From: Albugo candida
Taxonomy: Eukaryota; Oomycota; Peronosporomycetes; Albuginales; Albuginaceae
Reading direction: 5' to 3'
Length of the DNA stretch: 64,000 nucleotides
NCBI GenBank assembly: GCA_905220665.1
Contig: CAJNAR010000002.1
Location: forward strand, 372,001-436,000
The position numbers and the translations under genes are program-made. The notes below the pieces were generated by a model. The model was not told the DNA's origin, did not search any database, and was given only the letters and a program-made list of their open reading frames with translations. Shown here piece after piece: positions 35,356 through 46,617 of the stretch. Position 1 is the first letter of the stretch. Every line of letters begins with the position of its first letter.

Positions 35356-35667
35356 ATGGAAAATCTGCTGCATCTCCTACCTCTTACAGCAATCCTAGTA
35401 ACTCGCTATTCTCTAGCTAACTGCACCAACTCACAACAGTCATATGGATTTCAAAGATGTCATCTGTTGCTGGTTCACGATGGTAACATTCAACGGCATT
35501 TCGAGTTCGCGCGACACCTGAAGCGAAAAGCGTATATGTTTTCCATCATCTACTGCATGATCCATGATGAATGCATGTCGTTCTCATCTATGCTAGACGT
35601 AGAATATGACGGTCACTGCACTACCAAATGCCGTTTCTATCGTTCGACGCATATGTATGTTGCCTAA
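35356..35667 (+). CDS. Candidate small secreted cysteine-containing protein, 103 residues
   Basis: The frame is open from an upstream ATG at 35305. The ATG at 35356 is preferred because it places a signal peptide at the N-terminus (ENLLHLLPLTAILV, probable cleavage after SLA near residue 21). The predicted mature part has six cysteines over about 80 residues, none in the CCG spacing. I recognise no family. After the TAA at 35665 the same frame stays open for 38 codons (to about 35781), so the gene may once have been longer. It lies just outside the 5' flank of CCG locus 5. A genuine small effector-like gene and a chance frame are both possible; the combination of signal peptide and paired cysteines favours the former. 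Confidence 0.45.
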   Translation: MENLLHLLPLTAILVTRYSLANCTNSQQSYGFQRCHLLLVHDGNIQRHFEFARHLKRKAYMFSIIYCMIHDECMSFSSMLDVEYDGHCTTKCRFYRSTHMYVA

Positions 35668-35789
35668 AGCTTCTACCTTCAGGAAATAACTAACGACATG
35701 CAGGTGAAGAGTTTTGCCCCGCTCGCACTGAATCTCACTCAAATAATGAGAACTATTCGTTGCACTCCACCAACCGGATCTTAACTTCT

Positions 35790-38410
35790 GAGATAAAACG
35801 ACTGTTTTCTTTAACAGTAATCCCTAGTGCTGTCCAGAAGGCAAAGCACAAGCTTAAGACCTACTCGGATCTATTCAAGTCGTTCTAAGATGGTAAGTCA
35901 GAATGCTTCTCGCCAATACGTTGAAAAGAACTCAGCAGACGTAAGCGATCGTTACAATCCCTATTCTATGGGTCTGATGTCGGTGCTAAAACGCTGAGCT
36001 TGTACTACATCTTAAATTGTACCATTGGGAAAAAGGGAACGTATTGCTTTGTGCATCTATATTTTGGAATACTTTTCCTTCGTCATCGAAGTTGTAGACT
36101 TTACGGTCGATAGATATATAAGCAACGTGATTACATCAAACTACTACTATAACAAGCTTTCCATCGCTCCAGTGATTTCTATGTCTTTGATTCTACTGTA
36201 ATCAAAGCTTATTTTTGTATCCGTGCAGATGAAAAACGCATAGACGTTTAGAACTCCGCACAAACAATTCTTTTAGCACCCCCAAGATCAAAACCTCGAA
36301 TATCTTGAGCTATAGATCGAGACATATGGACTTGAAAAGATCGGCCAAAATATCGGTATCGTGTTGTGGAGGAGGATGTTAAGATCATAGGTCGAAGTAT
36401 GAGTTTACTCGATCTTTTAATTCCTGTGCACATTCACAGGCACGAGTCAAAGAGAAAATTCACGATAACGAAGGTGCAAGTAGATTTGAAAATATAGTGG
36501 ATATACTCGCTGAAAAACTTCACAATCAGACAACATGAAACGAAACGATAGCCGAGCCGCAGAAAAAATGACGAAAGCTTCTGAAAAAGCCTTGGAACAA
36601 GAGCGAAGTTGTTCTCTTAGAATCGGAAGGGTAGAATAGAGATCGTAGCAGTAGACTCTCGGATGATAGCTCTAGGAAAAACAATCAAAAAACAAATGCC
36701 TGTTTGCACTGAGAGTGAAGAAAGCCTGATTCTCGGGTAACGATGGCGTCTGGATGAGTTAGGTGACAACTTTAACGTGTAAAAGACAAGCAAATCAAAG
36801 CGACAAGAGTACCTATATTGTGTCTTATTTGTTTACGAACAGATCATGATGATTTGGTGGGAAGAGAAGAAATAGCATCAATGATGCCAGTGAATACTTG
36901 TTTCGAGCAAAACGCAAGCGGAAGGATCTGTTTTCAAAAGGTGATGTGATCACCAAGAAATCTTTGAGCAACCATCCCTACACTACATCCTTGATGCCAG
37001 GCATTGTTACATGACAAGGTTTGCAGCGTTGCACGTCGTAATGTAGGAGCTCCATATCATGACGAATGTAAATGGTCGGTTTAGAGGGAAGACACTTACC
37101 CAAGACTTCCAGAATATCCTTGATGCTAAAAAACGGTAACATCCTTTCAAAAATGGCAGAAGCATTTGAAATTTTTGTAGACGCTATTTTTCTCACTGTG
37201 CTTAGATCAATCGTGGAAAGCGATCTCAAGTTCTTCATGAATGATACTTTTTAGCTTGCAGGAATGGTAAAAAAGAGTGCTTTTTCCCCAAGGATATAGA
37301 GAGCCAGATAAACAGGCTTGAATGTTCGGAACACTAAATGTCACCGAGAAGGAATGCGGTATACTGCTGATGAAAAATATTCTTCTGATATCTAATATAC
37401 ATCAGATTATATACATCGCGCTCGATAACGACTAAGGTCAACTTGAGGTGATATTGATAATCAGTACTAAAGCACAAGTAAATGCAATAATTTCAATCAC
37501 AAAGCATTCAATAGTTCTGATGTCATGATAAGGAAGCCCAAAGTTGTTTGACGATTACAAAGACACTAGAAAATCCTTGAATACGCGCAATCTCGAATGT
37601 ATGAGTCCAAAACAGCCATTGATAATATAGCTATAGTTCAGGGATACGTCGAGAATGCACACGTTTTTATGTCATCGACTTCCGTGTAATAGTCTGGAGC
37701 TCACTTTGTCTTCCTGAGGTAACTGGAGAAATATTAACGGAACTGCTTGAAAGTTTACATCACCGATGAAAGCTTGCTGGAATTATAGGTGGCATTTTGC
37801 GGAGTGAGAATGAAGCCGGGGTTGCTGAATGTTTCCTACTTCAACTATATCGCTCACATTGGAAGAATGTCTCCCAGTGGTTTTATTTGTGAACCCTTCT
37901 GGATAGATTGGGAAACTCGCTTTAGGGACAGACTGTTGTGGAGAAATTGCGTCGAACAAGGGTGTACTGCTACAACGATCTCATGAGGTCCGTCTAAATT
38001 TAATCCAGTGACAGATACGATAACGACATCATCAGGACAAACTATAGCTGCTTAAGTGAAGCGAAGATGTCTAATTCATCTCTACCGAGTCACAACTTAT
38101 AAGATAACTAAATCCGTGATATAAAGAGGATCTTGAGAAAAATTTTCAGATTGGGACGCATACAGATCAGAGCATGGTTGTAGATTACGAAGAACAAGTC
38201 AGAACGTTTTTAAGTGCAAGTTATAGAGAAGGTCACTTTTGGATATCGACAGGCAGGTGAGGAAGTGTTTCATGTCATCTTAGAAGAAATATACCATTAT
38301 TTTTGTATTTAGCTTATTTCAGGTACACCGGGGTACGACCTAAACCCTAATCATCTTTGATAGCCAAATATCCCGAAGTAAAGCATCCCACAACACCACA
38401 ATTAATATGA
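35790..38410. other. Intergenic, probably old retroelement debris
   Basis: Only short frames on both strands. Because gypsy reverse transcriptase remnants begin at about 38.42 kb on the plus strand, this may be the decayed 5' part of the same element. I cannot see protease or gag motifs. Confidence 0.35.
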
Positions 38411-38419
38411 GACAATTCA

Positions 38420-39700
38420 ACGAAACTTACGGAACATCAATGGTGATTAATGCCCATGCTGGAATCCAGGACGGATTAGTTGTAGAGATAAGAGTATTTT
38501 TTTTCTCGATGGATTCCGAGTGGAACATTGTCAATTGGCGCTGGCCATCGAATTCCAAGAATTGATTGTTTTCGACAAAACAATGTATGTATCCACCAGA
38601 TTGCTGATGGGTTGATACTGGCAGCTTTGAATATTGTTAAATTCTACTACAGCAATCTTAAACGAATTCTTGCACAATGGCCTCATCGTGAGGATTTATG
38701 ACTTCGATACCTTACTGCGCATATGTAGGAACGCTAACATGAAGCTGACCCGTTCCAAAGAAGGTTTTGAGAGAGTGAATTACCTATTATGATCGACGCA
38801 TTACCTTTGTGCCCGAAGAACGGGATCTATGTTTGCACCAATTGACGTGCGCTGCGAAGTGGATGCGCAAGTAGCATACTGGGGGATGCTCCAATTGTAT
38901 AGAGATTAATTCCTTTGATTTAAAAAAACGCGACTTCTTCTGCCATATGCGTGAAATGCAGAATGTGCTCAAAGCCGTCCAAATAGTTCATATGGACGGA
39001 AAATATACTTGCTGCGTTGTAGCGCTGTTGATGTCCCATATGACGATTTGGCATATTTGTCTTCAGGTACTTTAGTAATAGTCATTGAGGCGTGATTATC
39101 GCACCTATATCGGTAGACTGAGAAATGCGTCCGTTCTTGATTACTGGTTCGCAGAAATCAAACGCCAAACCTTCTAGATTTTCATTCAACGTTTTAGAGG
39201 TTCATAAAACACTGGATGACCCTTAAAGGGAAAAGGAACCATTCTTTGAGACATGAAACCATGATGATTACTTCTTGTATAGACAAAAACGTTTCAATTT
39301 GTATAAGGATCACCGTAAACATGAATTTTTTTTGGATCCGCATAAGGTTTTCCCCCAGTACCGAAGAAACCCTTTGTCAAATTGCAGTGCTTGAATATAC
39401 ATTTGATAGGATTAAAATATGTATATTACTCGAGTGACGAATATCCGAGCTGAATTTCAGCGGGTTGGGATGACGCCATGCTTCCATTTGTGCAACTGTG
39501 CACACGTAGGCTGAACGCTATAATAGATGAATGGGTGGATCTATTTAAGATTAAAAGCAGGTCTAGCAGCCTGTTGACTTGGAGGCTTGATTCCGATGGA
39601 GATATAAAAGAAAGACTATGTCAATTTTCATTACTGTATCACCAGATAATAAACTACGATTGAGAAGTCTTGCATCAATTCTTACATTTAATCAAGACCG
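38420..39700 (+). pseudogene. Ty3/gypsy pol remnant (RT to RNase H)
   Basis: Scattered frames give RT-like and connection-like text: LALAIEFQELIVF (the WQLPL---S--LF region), a WPHREDL segment, FDTLLRICRNANMKLTRSK (RT thumb, NMKLN--K) and LHQLTCAAKWMRK (LQ-L--A-NWMR after the RT). RNase H-like text overlaps segmental duplication copy B from about 39.2 kb. No YxDD is preserved. The orientation is opposite to the gypsy element at 40.4-46.6 kb, so it is a different, older element. Confidence 0.5.
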
Positions 39701-40421
39701 ACTGATTTGTGCATTCATTTTTTTTTATGAAAACAATTTCATTCGTGCGGGACATCACGGGATCATAGTGACGTATCAGATAATGCCGACAAGTGTTTTA
39801 ATGGACATGAAAAGAGATTCAAGCATCTTCATGAAGAAGTGCTTGTATTATCGAGTAGTTAGAGAAATCACGTGGAGAGTACGCCAGCAGAAGCTTTTAT
39901 GCGACCAACGAAGTGAGATTATATGGCTGACTGTTCTAGAAGAAGAACTTTCCAAGTTCATCGAATACTATGATGTAATCAAGAACGATCCGTCCAACCG
40001 CATTTAGCCGATACCAATCAGTCCGCAGATTCGATCAGAGTAAAAGATTGCTTGCTAAAATGGATATCAACTTTCTATGTTTTCCTCATATGTTTCCGAC
40101 CAAGAAACTAATTTGAAAAAGATCCCTTTCATCAATTTAGAGTGCACGTGGACTACTACATCACTTTATCAGCCCATATTTCATGCGCGCACATATACTG
40201 ACAGAAAGGTCGAAGAGAAAAGTACTTGAATGTACAAGGGTACTACTCAGAGAATGAAGAACGCAGCCAGCCCAGTGACCCTATACTGTTTCTTTGATAC
40301 TGTCACCATTCACATTCTCGTTGCGATGACACATACCGAGATCATATGAGAGCTCTCAATCTACACTCAACCTGGAGTTGGATGTGTTTGAATCCGTTGA
40401 GGCGTTTACTGTGACTACATA
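39170..40421. repeat. Segmental duplication, copy B, left part
   Basis: Homologous to 24480-25716 of copy A. It stops exactly at the gypsy LTR and resumes at 46618. Confidence 0.8.
40417..40421. repeat. Target-site duplication, left (ACATA)
   Basis: This pairs with ACGTA at 46618-46622, one mismatch. The unoccupied site ACATA is at 25712-25716. Confidence 0.8.
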
Positions 40422-40503
40422 TGTAACGCCGGCAGGAGGAAGCAGAGGAAGATACTTGCTGGCCGAGCTTTATTTGATAAAAAGTGGAAAGTGAGATTTT
40501 TAA

Positions 40504-41300
40504 GGGTATTGATACCCCGACAACTTTTTTTTTAAATTACAAGATGTCTAGTTAAATTATTACTCTCACAACTTTTTCTTTTTTGCAAAATACATACATG
40601 ATTTTACATTTCTAACTAATTACGTCCATACACACCCGAAATTGTTGCTCCAGCAGCTCCAATCGAGAATTATTTGTGATTGGCTAATACACAGAACGTT
40701 TCGTCTGTGATAGGCGATTACTTCAATTTCCATCTGACACATAGCATTTGGGCATCGGACACAGGCAAATGCAGGCGAAGAAATTGCGGAAAATCTGCCA
40801 TAACAAGCGGTCTTACGGAATTTCGGTTAAAAGGTAAGATTCAAAACCAGCTTTATAAAAGACTAGATATTTTTCCTTCACAGAATTATTTCGTACCACA
40901 TTTTACTTTCGGCCGTTAGTGTATAAAAACTTTTGCATCTTTGCGACGCATTATAGCTCAACAATAAAAAACTGGCAATTAATCGTCTATTAATGATGAG
41001 TGTTTGGCTCAGTTGAAGTTATCTATATTACCAGAATTACCCTTAGACGTAAATGAATTCTATTAGTTAGAAATGTAAACTTATTTATTTTACAAAAAAA
41101 TTGTGGGAGTAATAATTGAAGAGGGCATGACGTAATCTAAATCAAAAATGAATGTAATTTAAAAAAAAGTTTCCGGAATATCTATACCCAAATATTTATA
41201 GTTACAAAGAAGTTGTGAGAGTAATAATCTAAGTAGCCATGATGTAATTTAAAATGAAAAATGAAAATGTAATCAAAAAATTGTCGGGATATCAATACCC
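40504..41300. mobile_element. Non-autonomous DNA transposon (Mutator-like MITE) with long terminal inverted repeats
   Basis: The left end GGGTATTGATACCCCGACAA is inverted at the right end (TTGTCGGGATATCAATACCC). Inverted similarity continues inward for over 100 bp (tattactctcacaac and tttacatttctaactaat blocks). By comparison with the unoccupied LTR, the flanks gatttttaa and gaattttga look like a 9-bp target-site duplication (7 of 9 match), as in Mutator-like elements. The right arm is doubled: a second, inner terminus ends ctataccc at about 41189. The middle holds a short coding-like stretch (40680-40919) but no transposase. Confidence 0.85.
40680..40919 (+). other. Coding-like stretch inside the MITE, possible captured exon
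   Basis: A frame with CRRRNCGKS resembles a zinc-finger fragment, but weakly. A plausible 50-nt intron lies at 40834-40883 (GTAAGA...TTCACAG). It could be a relic of the parental transposon or a captured host fragment. The frame's first codon is TTG. Confidence 0.25.
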
Positions 41301-41560
41301 GAATTTTGATTAAAAAATCCTGGTTCACCTATCTGATTGGCTAACCCAGTTCTCCAGTTATATAGAACTATGCATGCATATATAATGGACGTTGTTACAT
41401 CATCCCGGATTTGACTTCTCGTTGTCGCTTCTTCAAATCGGTGACGATAACCTTGTTGGAGTTGACCTTCTGGGTGACTGTTCGTGCGATTTGTAACAGA
41501 TGGCGCCGACTGACGGATGTGTCAGTTTTGCATGGATGATGAGTGCGGCTGTGACTGAAG

Positions 41561-42750
41561 TCACTTCAGTATAGTGTAGCCAGCACGATTGCGTATGAAA
41601 AAAGGAGTTGTAGAAATATTGGTAAGGTCGAAAGGTCGGTAGTTTGACAAGATAATTATCAGTATCAAATTCCCCCCTCGTAGTTGACCCGTTTCCTTGT
41701 CTGAAGAAGCACCTTCCAATGAAAAACATGACGGATATTTTGCTCCCGATCCAATGTAGCTTCGTGCTCGCGTAATCCAAGTCACTTCACGAGCCATTCA
41801 GGTTAACAATTATAATTGACGCTTCTGAAGAAGGTGTTCTATGATGTAAATCGTCTCACCACTGTCCTCGTCGAAAATAAGTCGGGATGATTTAAGTAAA
41901 TTTTCCAAAAAGTGACTCAACACGTCAATATTGAACGCGGAGTTCAATCGACGCATACTCCGCCGAAGATACAATTGCACAACATTTGAGTTGACCATTT
42001 TGATGATTTTAAATTGTCCAACTTCGCGAGCAGCTAATTTGTCTTGTGTCACATGTTTCGCAGGATTGCGACGAGTACCCAACATGACCAAATCATTATT
42101 TTTAGAAGTAATATCATTACTTTTTGTCGTAGTACTTTTTTTGACGATCAATGATCTCTTGACGACGGGTCTGAAAATGGTTTGTCTACACAGCGATTCC
42201 ATGTTGCATACCTGAGCTGTGACGCTAGGGGTACTTAGCGGATTCAACGGATTGCGTTCCTTACATTCAATATCAATTTTGAAAGTTGACACACCAGTTG
42301 ACGCACTAACGAGAGTGGCATGATCATATCCAATTGTCCCTAAATAATCGGACCAATCACGCCCATGATACGAAATCATACAGCGTAGAGCGTCTTCCAA
42401 AATCAAATTTTGACGTTCTGTTTGTCCGACGGCTTGTGCCCGATATGAACTTGTCATATGCAGACGAATTCCCATCAACATAGCAAGAGAGGACCAAAAC
42501 TTCGAAACAAACTTGGAATCTCGATCGCTGATAATGACCGATTGTAGACCATGATGACGAACGACAATCAAAGATAGGGCACGCTGTCATGTGGGCATCA
42601 TCGTTGCGACTGCACGCCCGATATTTTCACCGTTTGAGCAATTTGTCGACAACTGTCATGATAGCATCAATTCCGATTGATTTCGATAGATCCGTAATGC
42701 AATACATAGAGATAACTGACCAGCATTCTTCCGCAATCGGGATCGGAATC
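41561..42750 (-). pseudogene. Gypsy integrase core and chromodomain
   Basis: On the minus strand, degraded core sequence (ISMYCITDLSKSIGIDAIMTV, first catalytic Asp) precedes the open frame 42571-41810. That frame carries VIISDRDSKFVSKFW (second Asp), SSYRAQAVGQTERQN (the usual ADGQTE changed to AVGQTE, Glu kept), then VNSNVVQLYLRRSMRRLNSAFNID. YIIEHLLQKRQ begins a chromodomain, which continues in another frame from 41797. Integrase joins cDNA to the host genome; chromodomains steer insertion towards heterochromatin (family knowledge). Confidence 0.9.
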
Positions 42751-43328
42751 ATTTTTCTATTCATGCGAGCGTTGCTGTTTCCACCGAGTGCATGTTTCAC
42801 AAATCCGTACGTGATCTCGAACTTCTTGATTTAATCTAGGCCAATGATGCCATTGAGAGGTGCGCAAAACGTACATTGGGCACTAGGATGTGCGGCAATG
42901 CTGCAGTCATGAAAGCATGCGATGATAAAAGTTCAAAGATAATTATTCTTTGTGTTTGGTTTACTCACAAGCATCAGTCAGTCATTTGTGACTTGAAGTA
43001 AAGAAAACCTTCGTGTTTTACATATAGTGAGTCTGGACGGTGGAATTGCTCGGCATAATATGGACTTACACGATATCCATTGGCAAATTCCTTGTAAATC
43101 GAATTTGACCAACCAAGCGAGCTCCAATTCTGAGATTCTTGTGTAACATTGACAACCACAAACATAGGCTTGGTAGCGCTTATAGAACGCGACGTACTTC
43201 ATTTTTCATGTATATCAACATCAGCAAGCTTCAAGTAATCAACATTAAAGTCGCTGATAACATCCACCCTCTAGAGAATATGAAAGCGTGAGGATGAACT
43301 TGCGCCATCATTAACATCTCACTGTTGA

Positions 43329-43740
43329 TTAGACAAAATTGCCGTTGGAAATTCGTAACCTGACGTGATTATTCATCGGGTACTGCATCTTGAATGAAAA
43401 TTGCGAAAAGAACGTCAAGTATTGAGCCAGGTTTGGCGAAACTTTCGAATGATGCAGAAACCATTTGCATGCCGTGTTGTCTGCGTAGATGTCAAATGCA
43501 CAACCATAAAGATAATGACGCCAATTTTCCAATGGAAACTTCATTGCAAAAGTTCTTTTTCATGTGTAGGCCAATCAAGCTCATGGATCCCCTGAATACC
43601 CAGCTTCCTGGAAATTAATGCAATGGGATGATCGCACCCAGAATGAAGCAGAGAAAGAGCACCACCAACACAATAGCCGCAGGCGACCGTTGTCACAATG
43701 AATTCTTTGACATGATCTGGCAATTTTAGCACAGATGCGT
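43329..43740 (-). pseudogene. Gypsy RNase H domain, broken
   Basis: The minus frame 43732-43541 reads LPDHVKEFIVTTVACGYCVG, then HPIALISRKLG and HELDWPTHEKELLQ, the RT-RNase H connection. The next frame continues with HWKIG and TACKWFL (the TDH-like region altered). Confidence 0.85.
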
Positions 43741-44700
43741 TTTGAAAAGCGGACTTGAGATGCTCAAACGCATGAGTCTGGACATCCTTCCATTCCTAAA
43801 CATGTTCTTTCTTGACTAAAGGGACAAGTGGTAACGCGAGAGTTGCGTAGTCACGAATGAAACGACGATAGTGACCAGTAAACCCCAAGAAACAGAGTAG
43901 TTGTTTGTGATTTTTCGGAGCCGGCCACTTCGCAATAGATTCTGTCTTCCGAGTATCCACTGCGAGTCCCTAAGCCAAACTTGTATGACCAAGAAACCTC
44001 ACTTCTGACTGGCCAAATGACATTTGGACTGATGGCAGAATAACTTCTCACGCCGAATAACTCCAGACATAATTCGAAGATGCTCAGCGTGTTCGTCCAG
44101 ACTAGTGGAGAGTTCACAAATGTTATCTAGATAGACAACAATGAATTCGTATTTCGCAAAAAGTAACCGCATAAGACGAGACAAAACACCGAGCATATCA
44201 GCCACTCCCATAGGAGCCACAAACCGCTGATAAGTTTCCGCATGTGTGCGAAAGGCGGGTATACTTGCGGCTTTTGAATGCGATCCGCCCTTGATGATAG
44301 CCTTGGGCCATATCCAAAACTGGGAAGATGACACTACCACACATCTGATCGAAAAGCTCGTCGATGCAAAGAAGTGGTTCCTTCGGAATAATCGTCTGCG
44401 AATTGATGTAACGGTAATCAATGATCCATCGAAGAGGTAGATGAGAATTATCAGAGGGTACCCATTCAGATCGTCATGTGTTTTGCCCAGTAATAGGGTC
44501 CTTTTTTGGTACACCATATATATTCGAAACCCATGAATAATCCGAAATTTCGATCCAACCTTTCTTGAGCTTTTCCGCAACGAACATGTCCAGTGTATCG
44601 TGTTCGAACTTGGATAGGCGACACGGGGCACGATTGCTAGGTATAGCATCTGGTTTCACAATGAGATCACAGTCAACACGACGCGAAGGTGAAAGTCCAT
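43740..44700 (-). pseudogene. Gypsy reverse transcriptase, catalytic site altered
   Basis: Minus-strand pieces carry KKGWIEISDYSWVSNIYGVPKKD, then WIIDYRYIN, QRFVAPMGV and FIVVYLDNICELS, then FLGFTGHYRRF. The canonical YLDD is YLDN here (codon AAC, consistent with a G-to-A change). Several frame changes also occur between 44.5 and 44.0 kb. Confidence 0.9.
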
Positions 44701-44947
44701 CAGGAAGTGTCTCTGGAATGACATCGTTCTACTCCTCCAAAAGTGTGGTAATCGAGCGAGGTACCGTATCACCCTCGGTCAGTAAAGCAGAGATCTTTAC
44801 GCGATAGACTTCATCGTACTCCTGGTTCTTGAGTTGCGTTTGAAGTCCACTGCAGGAATTTCCACATCAATTTGCTACTTGTATCCATACTATTGTGTGT
44901 CGAAGACAAGCGCTGATTCGGAAATGATATTGCATGAGAATGACAAT

Positions 44948-45304
44948 CTAGTCGCGGTATGAACTTGGTAAACCACAGTTTGCCCAAGATGACACCATGG
45001 GCACAGACCAGCGGCCATTACATGATTTGTAAGTTGCGAAACTTAAATCGATCAAATGTGATAGTTGCAACACCCTTTTTGACGGAGCGAGTCTCTGTAG
45101 AAGTTCCATCAATCTTGTAACTTGGGAAACACCACATTGTGTCATTTGCTTCACCAAGCCGAGACGAACAACATCATAGGTTGTACCGCTATCAAACATT
45201 ATAGGGACAGGATGTTCTATCACGAGTTCGTTGTTTACGAATAAGTTCCTTCTCTGGATGCACCGGATCCATAGTCGACGTCGAAATATTTTCCATTTTG
45301 GCAA
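44948..45304 (-). pseudogene. Gypsy aspartic protease region
   Basis: An open minus-strand stretch with IMFDSGTTYDVV, the D-S-G active-site triad of retroviral-type proteases, lies between the gag remnant and RT. It is not continuous with either. Confidence 0.75.
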
Positions 45305-45438
45305 TTTCTACTTCGTTCCCGGAACTTGTAATAGAAGGTAACGAGTAAGTCACTCTTGGAGACGTAGAAGCATTGAAGCTTAAAGCTAATAGTTCATATC
45401 GAGTACCGTGAGATTGTTTCTCTTCATTCTTGAGCTTG

Positions 45439-46380
45439 TCACATTATTCGATGACATGACCAGTTTCTTACAGTAGCGGCATTTCTCCGACAAAGAAGTT
45501 GATGGTGAGGAGCGACGATGTATTGCATATCCTGCGTCAATATCCATTGATTCCTGAATAGTCTCCTGCGTGTGCGGTGGTGAGGTGGTTGATGATGATA
45601 ATGCTGATTAAAGTTTGCACTCAATCGATCCTGCGAGTATAATGGTGGATGAAAATTCGTCCCACGGACACGATGAGATCGATCATACTCCCACGCAATC
45701 TTCATGACTCGAGAAACAGTGGCACACTGGCGATTTGCACCACTTCCCGTGTGGGAATCACTAGTCCTCGCGTAAAGTAAGTTATTTTCATCCAACTCGC
45801 TCATGTCTGTAACTTGCATTATAGCTTCACTGAAACGGGAAATGTCGAATTCCAAATTCGGACTGCTCTTCTGTTTGAGTGTGTACAATTGATCACGCAA
45901 GCGTTCTTGCAGATCAGGGGGTGTAATTTATCAGTTAATTGGAAGATGAGGTCTTGCATGTCTTTGATGTATGGCTTGTTCAACTTGCATCAAGCTGTGG
46001 CATTCCCTTTGAAATTGGCGGTCGTGATTGCCAAAATACGAGCACTTTGACTGACATTGCACCAGTCGATATTCTTTGCTTCAAAGTACTAAGCCAGTTG
46101 CTCAAAGTACAGATCGACGGATTCGCTCATTTTACCACGAGGTTGAGGTAAGTTGATCGCTTCAACTCTTATCTCACGCTTCGTCATAGCTTCAAGCAAT
46201 TGCTGTTAATTTTCGACCAATTTGATCAATGTTTTCGTGAGAGCGCCGGGGAACACCCTTGGTGGTTCAATGACGTCATGATAACCCATAAAACAAAAGA
46301 AGTCCAACCAAATAGAGCCGAAACAAACTTCAAACAATGGGTGAGCGGCTTTCTAAATGTCGTGACGCTAAACAGAGCGT
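45439..46380 (-). pseudogene. Gypsy gag remnant
   Basis: Frames between the 5' LTR and protease include 45439-45900 (basic, His/Arg-rich end). A CRYC pair in an adjacent frame near 45480 may be a decayed zinc knuckle. The call rests on position more than on motifs. Confidence 0.6.
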
Positions 46381-46443
46381 AAAAAAAACTCCTTCCGGAC
46401 GACCAACGACCTTTGAGTTATGGGGCCAATAAGTGCCACCAGT

Positions 46444-46617
46444 TGGAACGTCGGCAGGAGGAAGCAAAGAAAGATATTTGTTGGCGGAGCTTTATTTGAT
46501 AAAAAAATGGAAAGTGAGATTTTTTAAGTAAAGAATCCTGGTTCACCTATCTGATTGGATAATCCAGTTCTTCAACTACATAGAACTATGCGTGCATGTA
46601 TAATGGTGGTTGTTACA
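46444..46617 (-). repeat. 5' LTR of the gypsy element (174 bp)
   Basis: It begins tggaacgtcggcagg and ends gttgttaca, near-identical to the ends of 40422-41399 but without the inserted MITE. Confidence 0.92.

Larger units (their letters stand above)
40422..41399 (-). repeat. 3' LTR of the gypsy element, enlarged by a DNA transposon
   Basis: It begins tgtaacgccggcagg and ends gacgttgttaca, matching the 174-bp LTR at 46444-46617 at both ends. The extra 0.8 kb is the element at 40504-41300. Confidence 0.9.
40422..46617 (-). mobile_element. Chromoviral Ty3/gypsy LTR retrotransposon, minus strand, decayed
   Basis: Bounded by LTRs with TG...CA ends and a 5-bp target-site duplication. On the minus strand the order is gag, protease, reverse transcriptase, RNase H, integrase, chromodomain, which is the Ty3/gypsy order with the C-terminal chromodomain of chromoviruses. 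All reading frames are broken and the RT catalytic motif is mutated. It was inserted into segmental duplication copy B after the duplication, since copy A has the empty site. Confidence 0.95.

Noticed and set aside
35655..35682. GTATGT...CTTCAG interval as an intron at the end of the small secreted gene
   Set aside because: Only 28 nt, well below plausible intron length, and splicing would shift the frame.
35665..35781. Downstream in-frame 38 codons as part of the small secreted protein
   Set aside because: A TAA at 35665 separates it; kept only as an observation, not as coding sequence.
41931..44440. Plus-strand frames at 41931-42215, 43394-43618, 44246-44440 and similar
   Set aside because: They are antisense shadows of the minus-strand gypsy pol.
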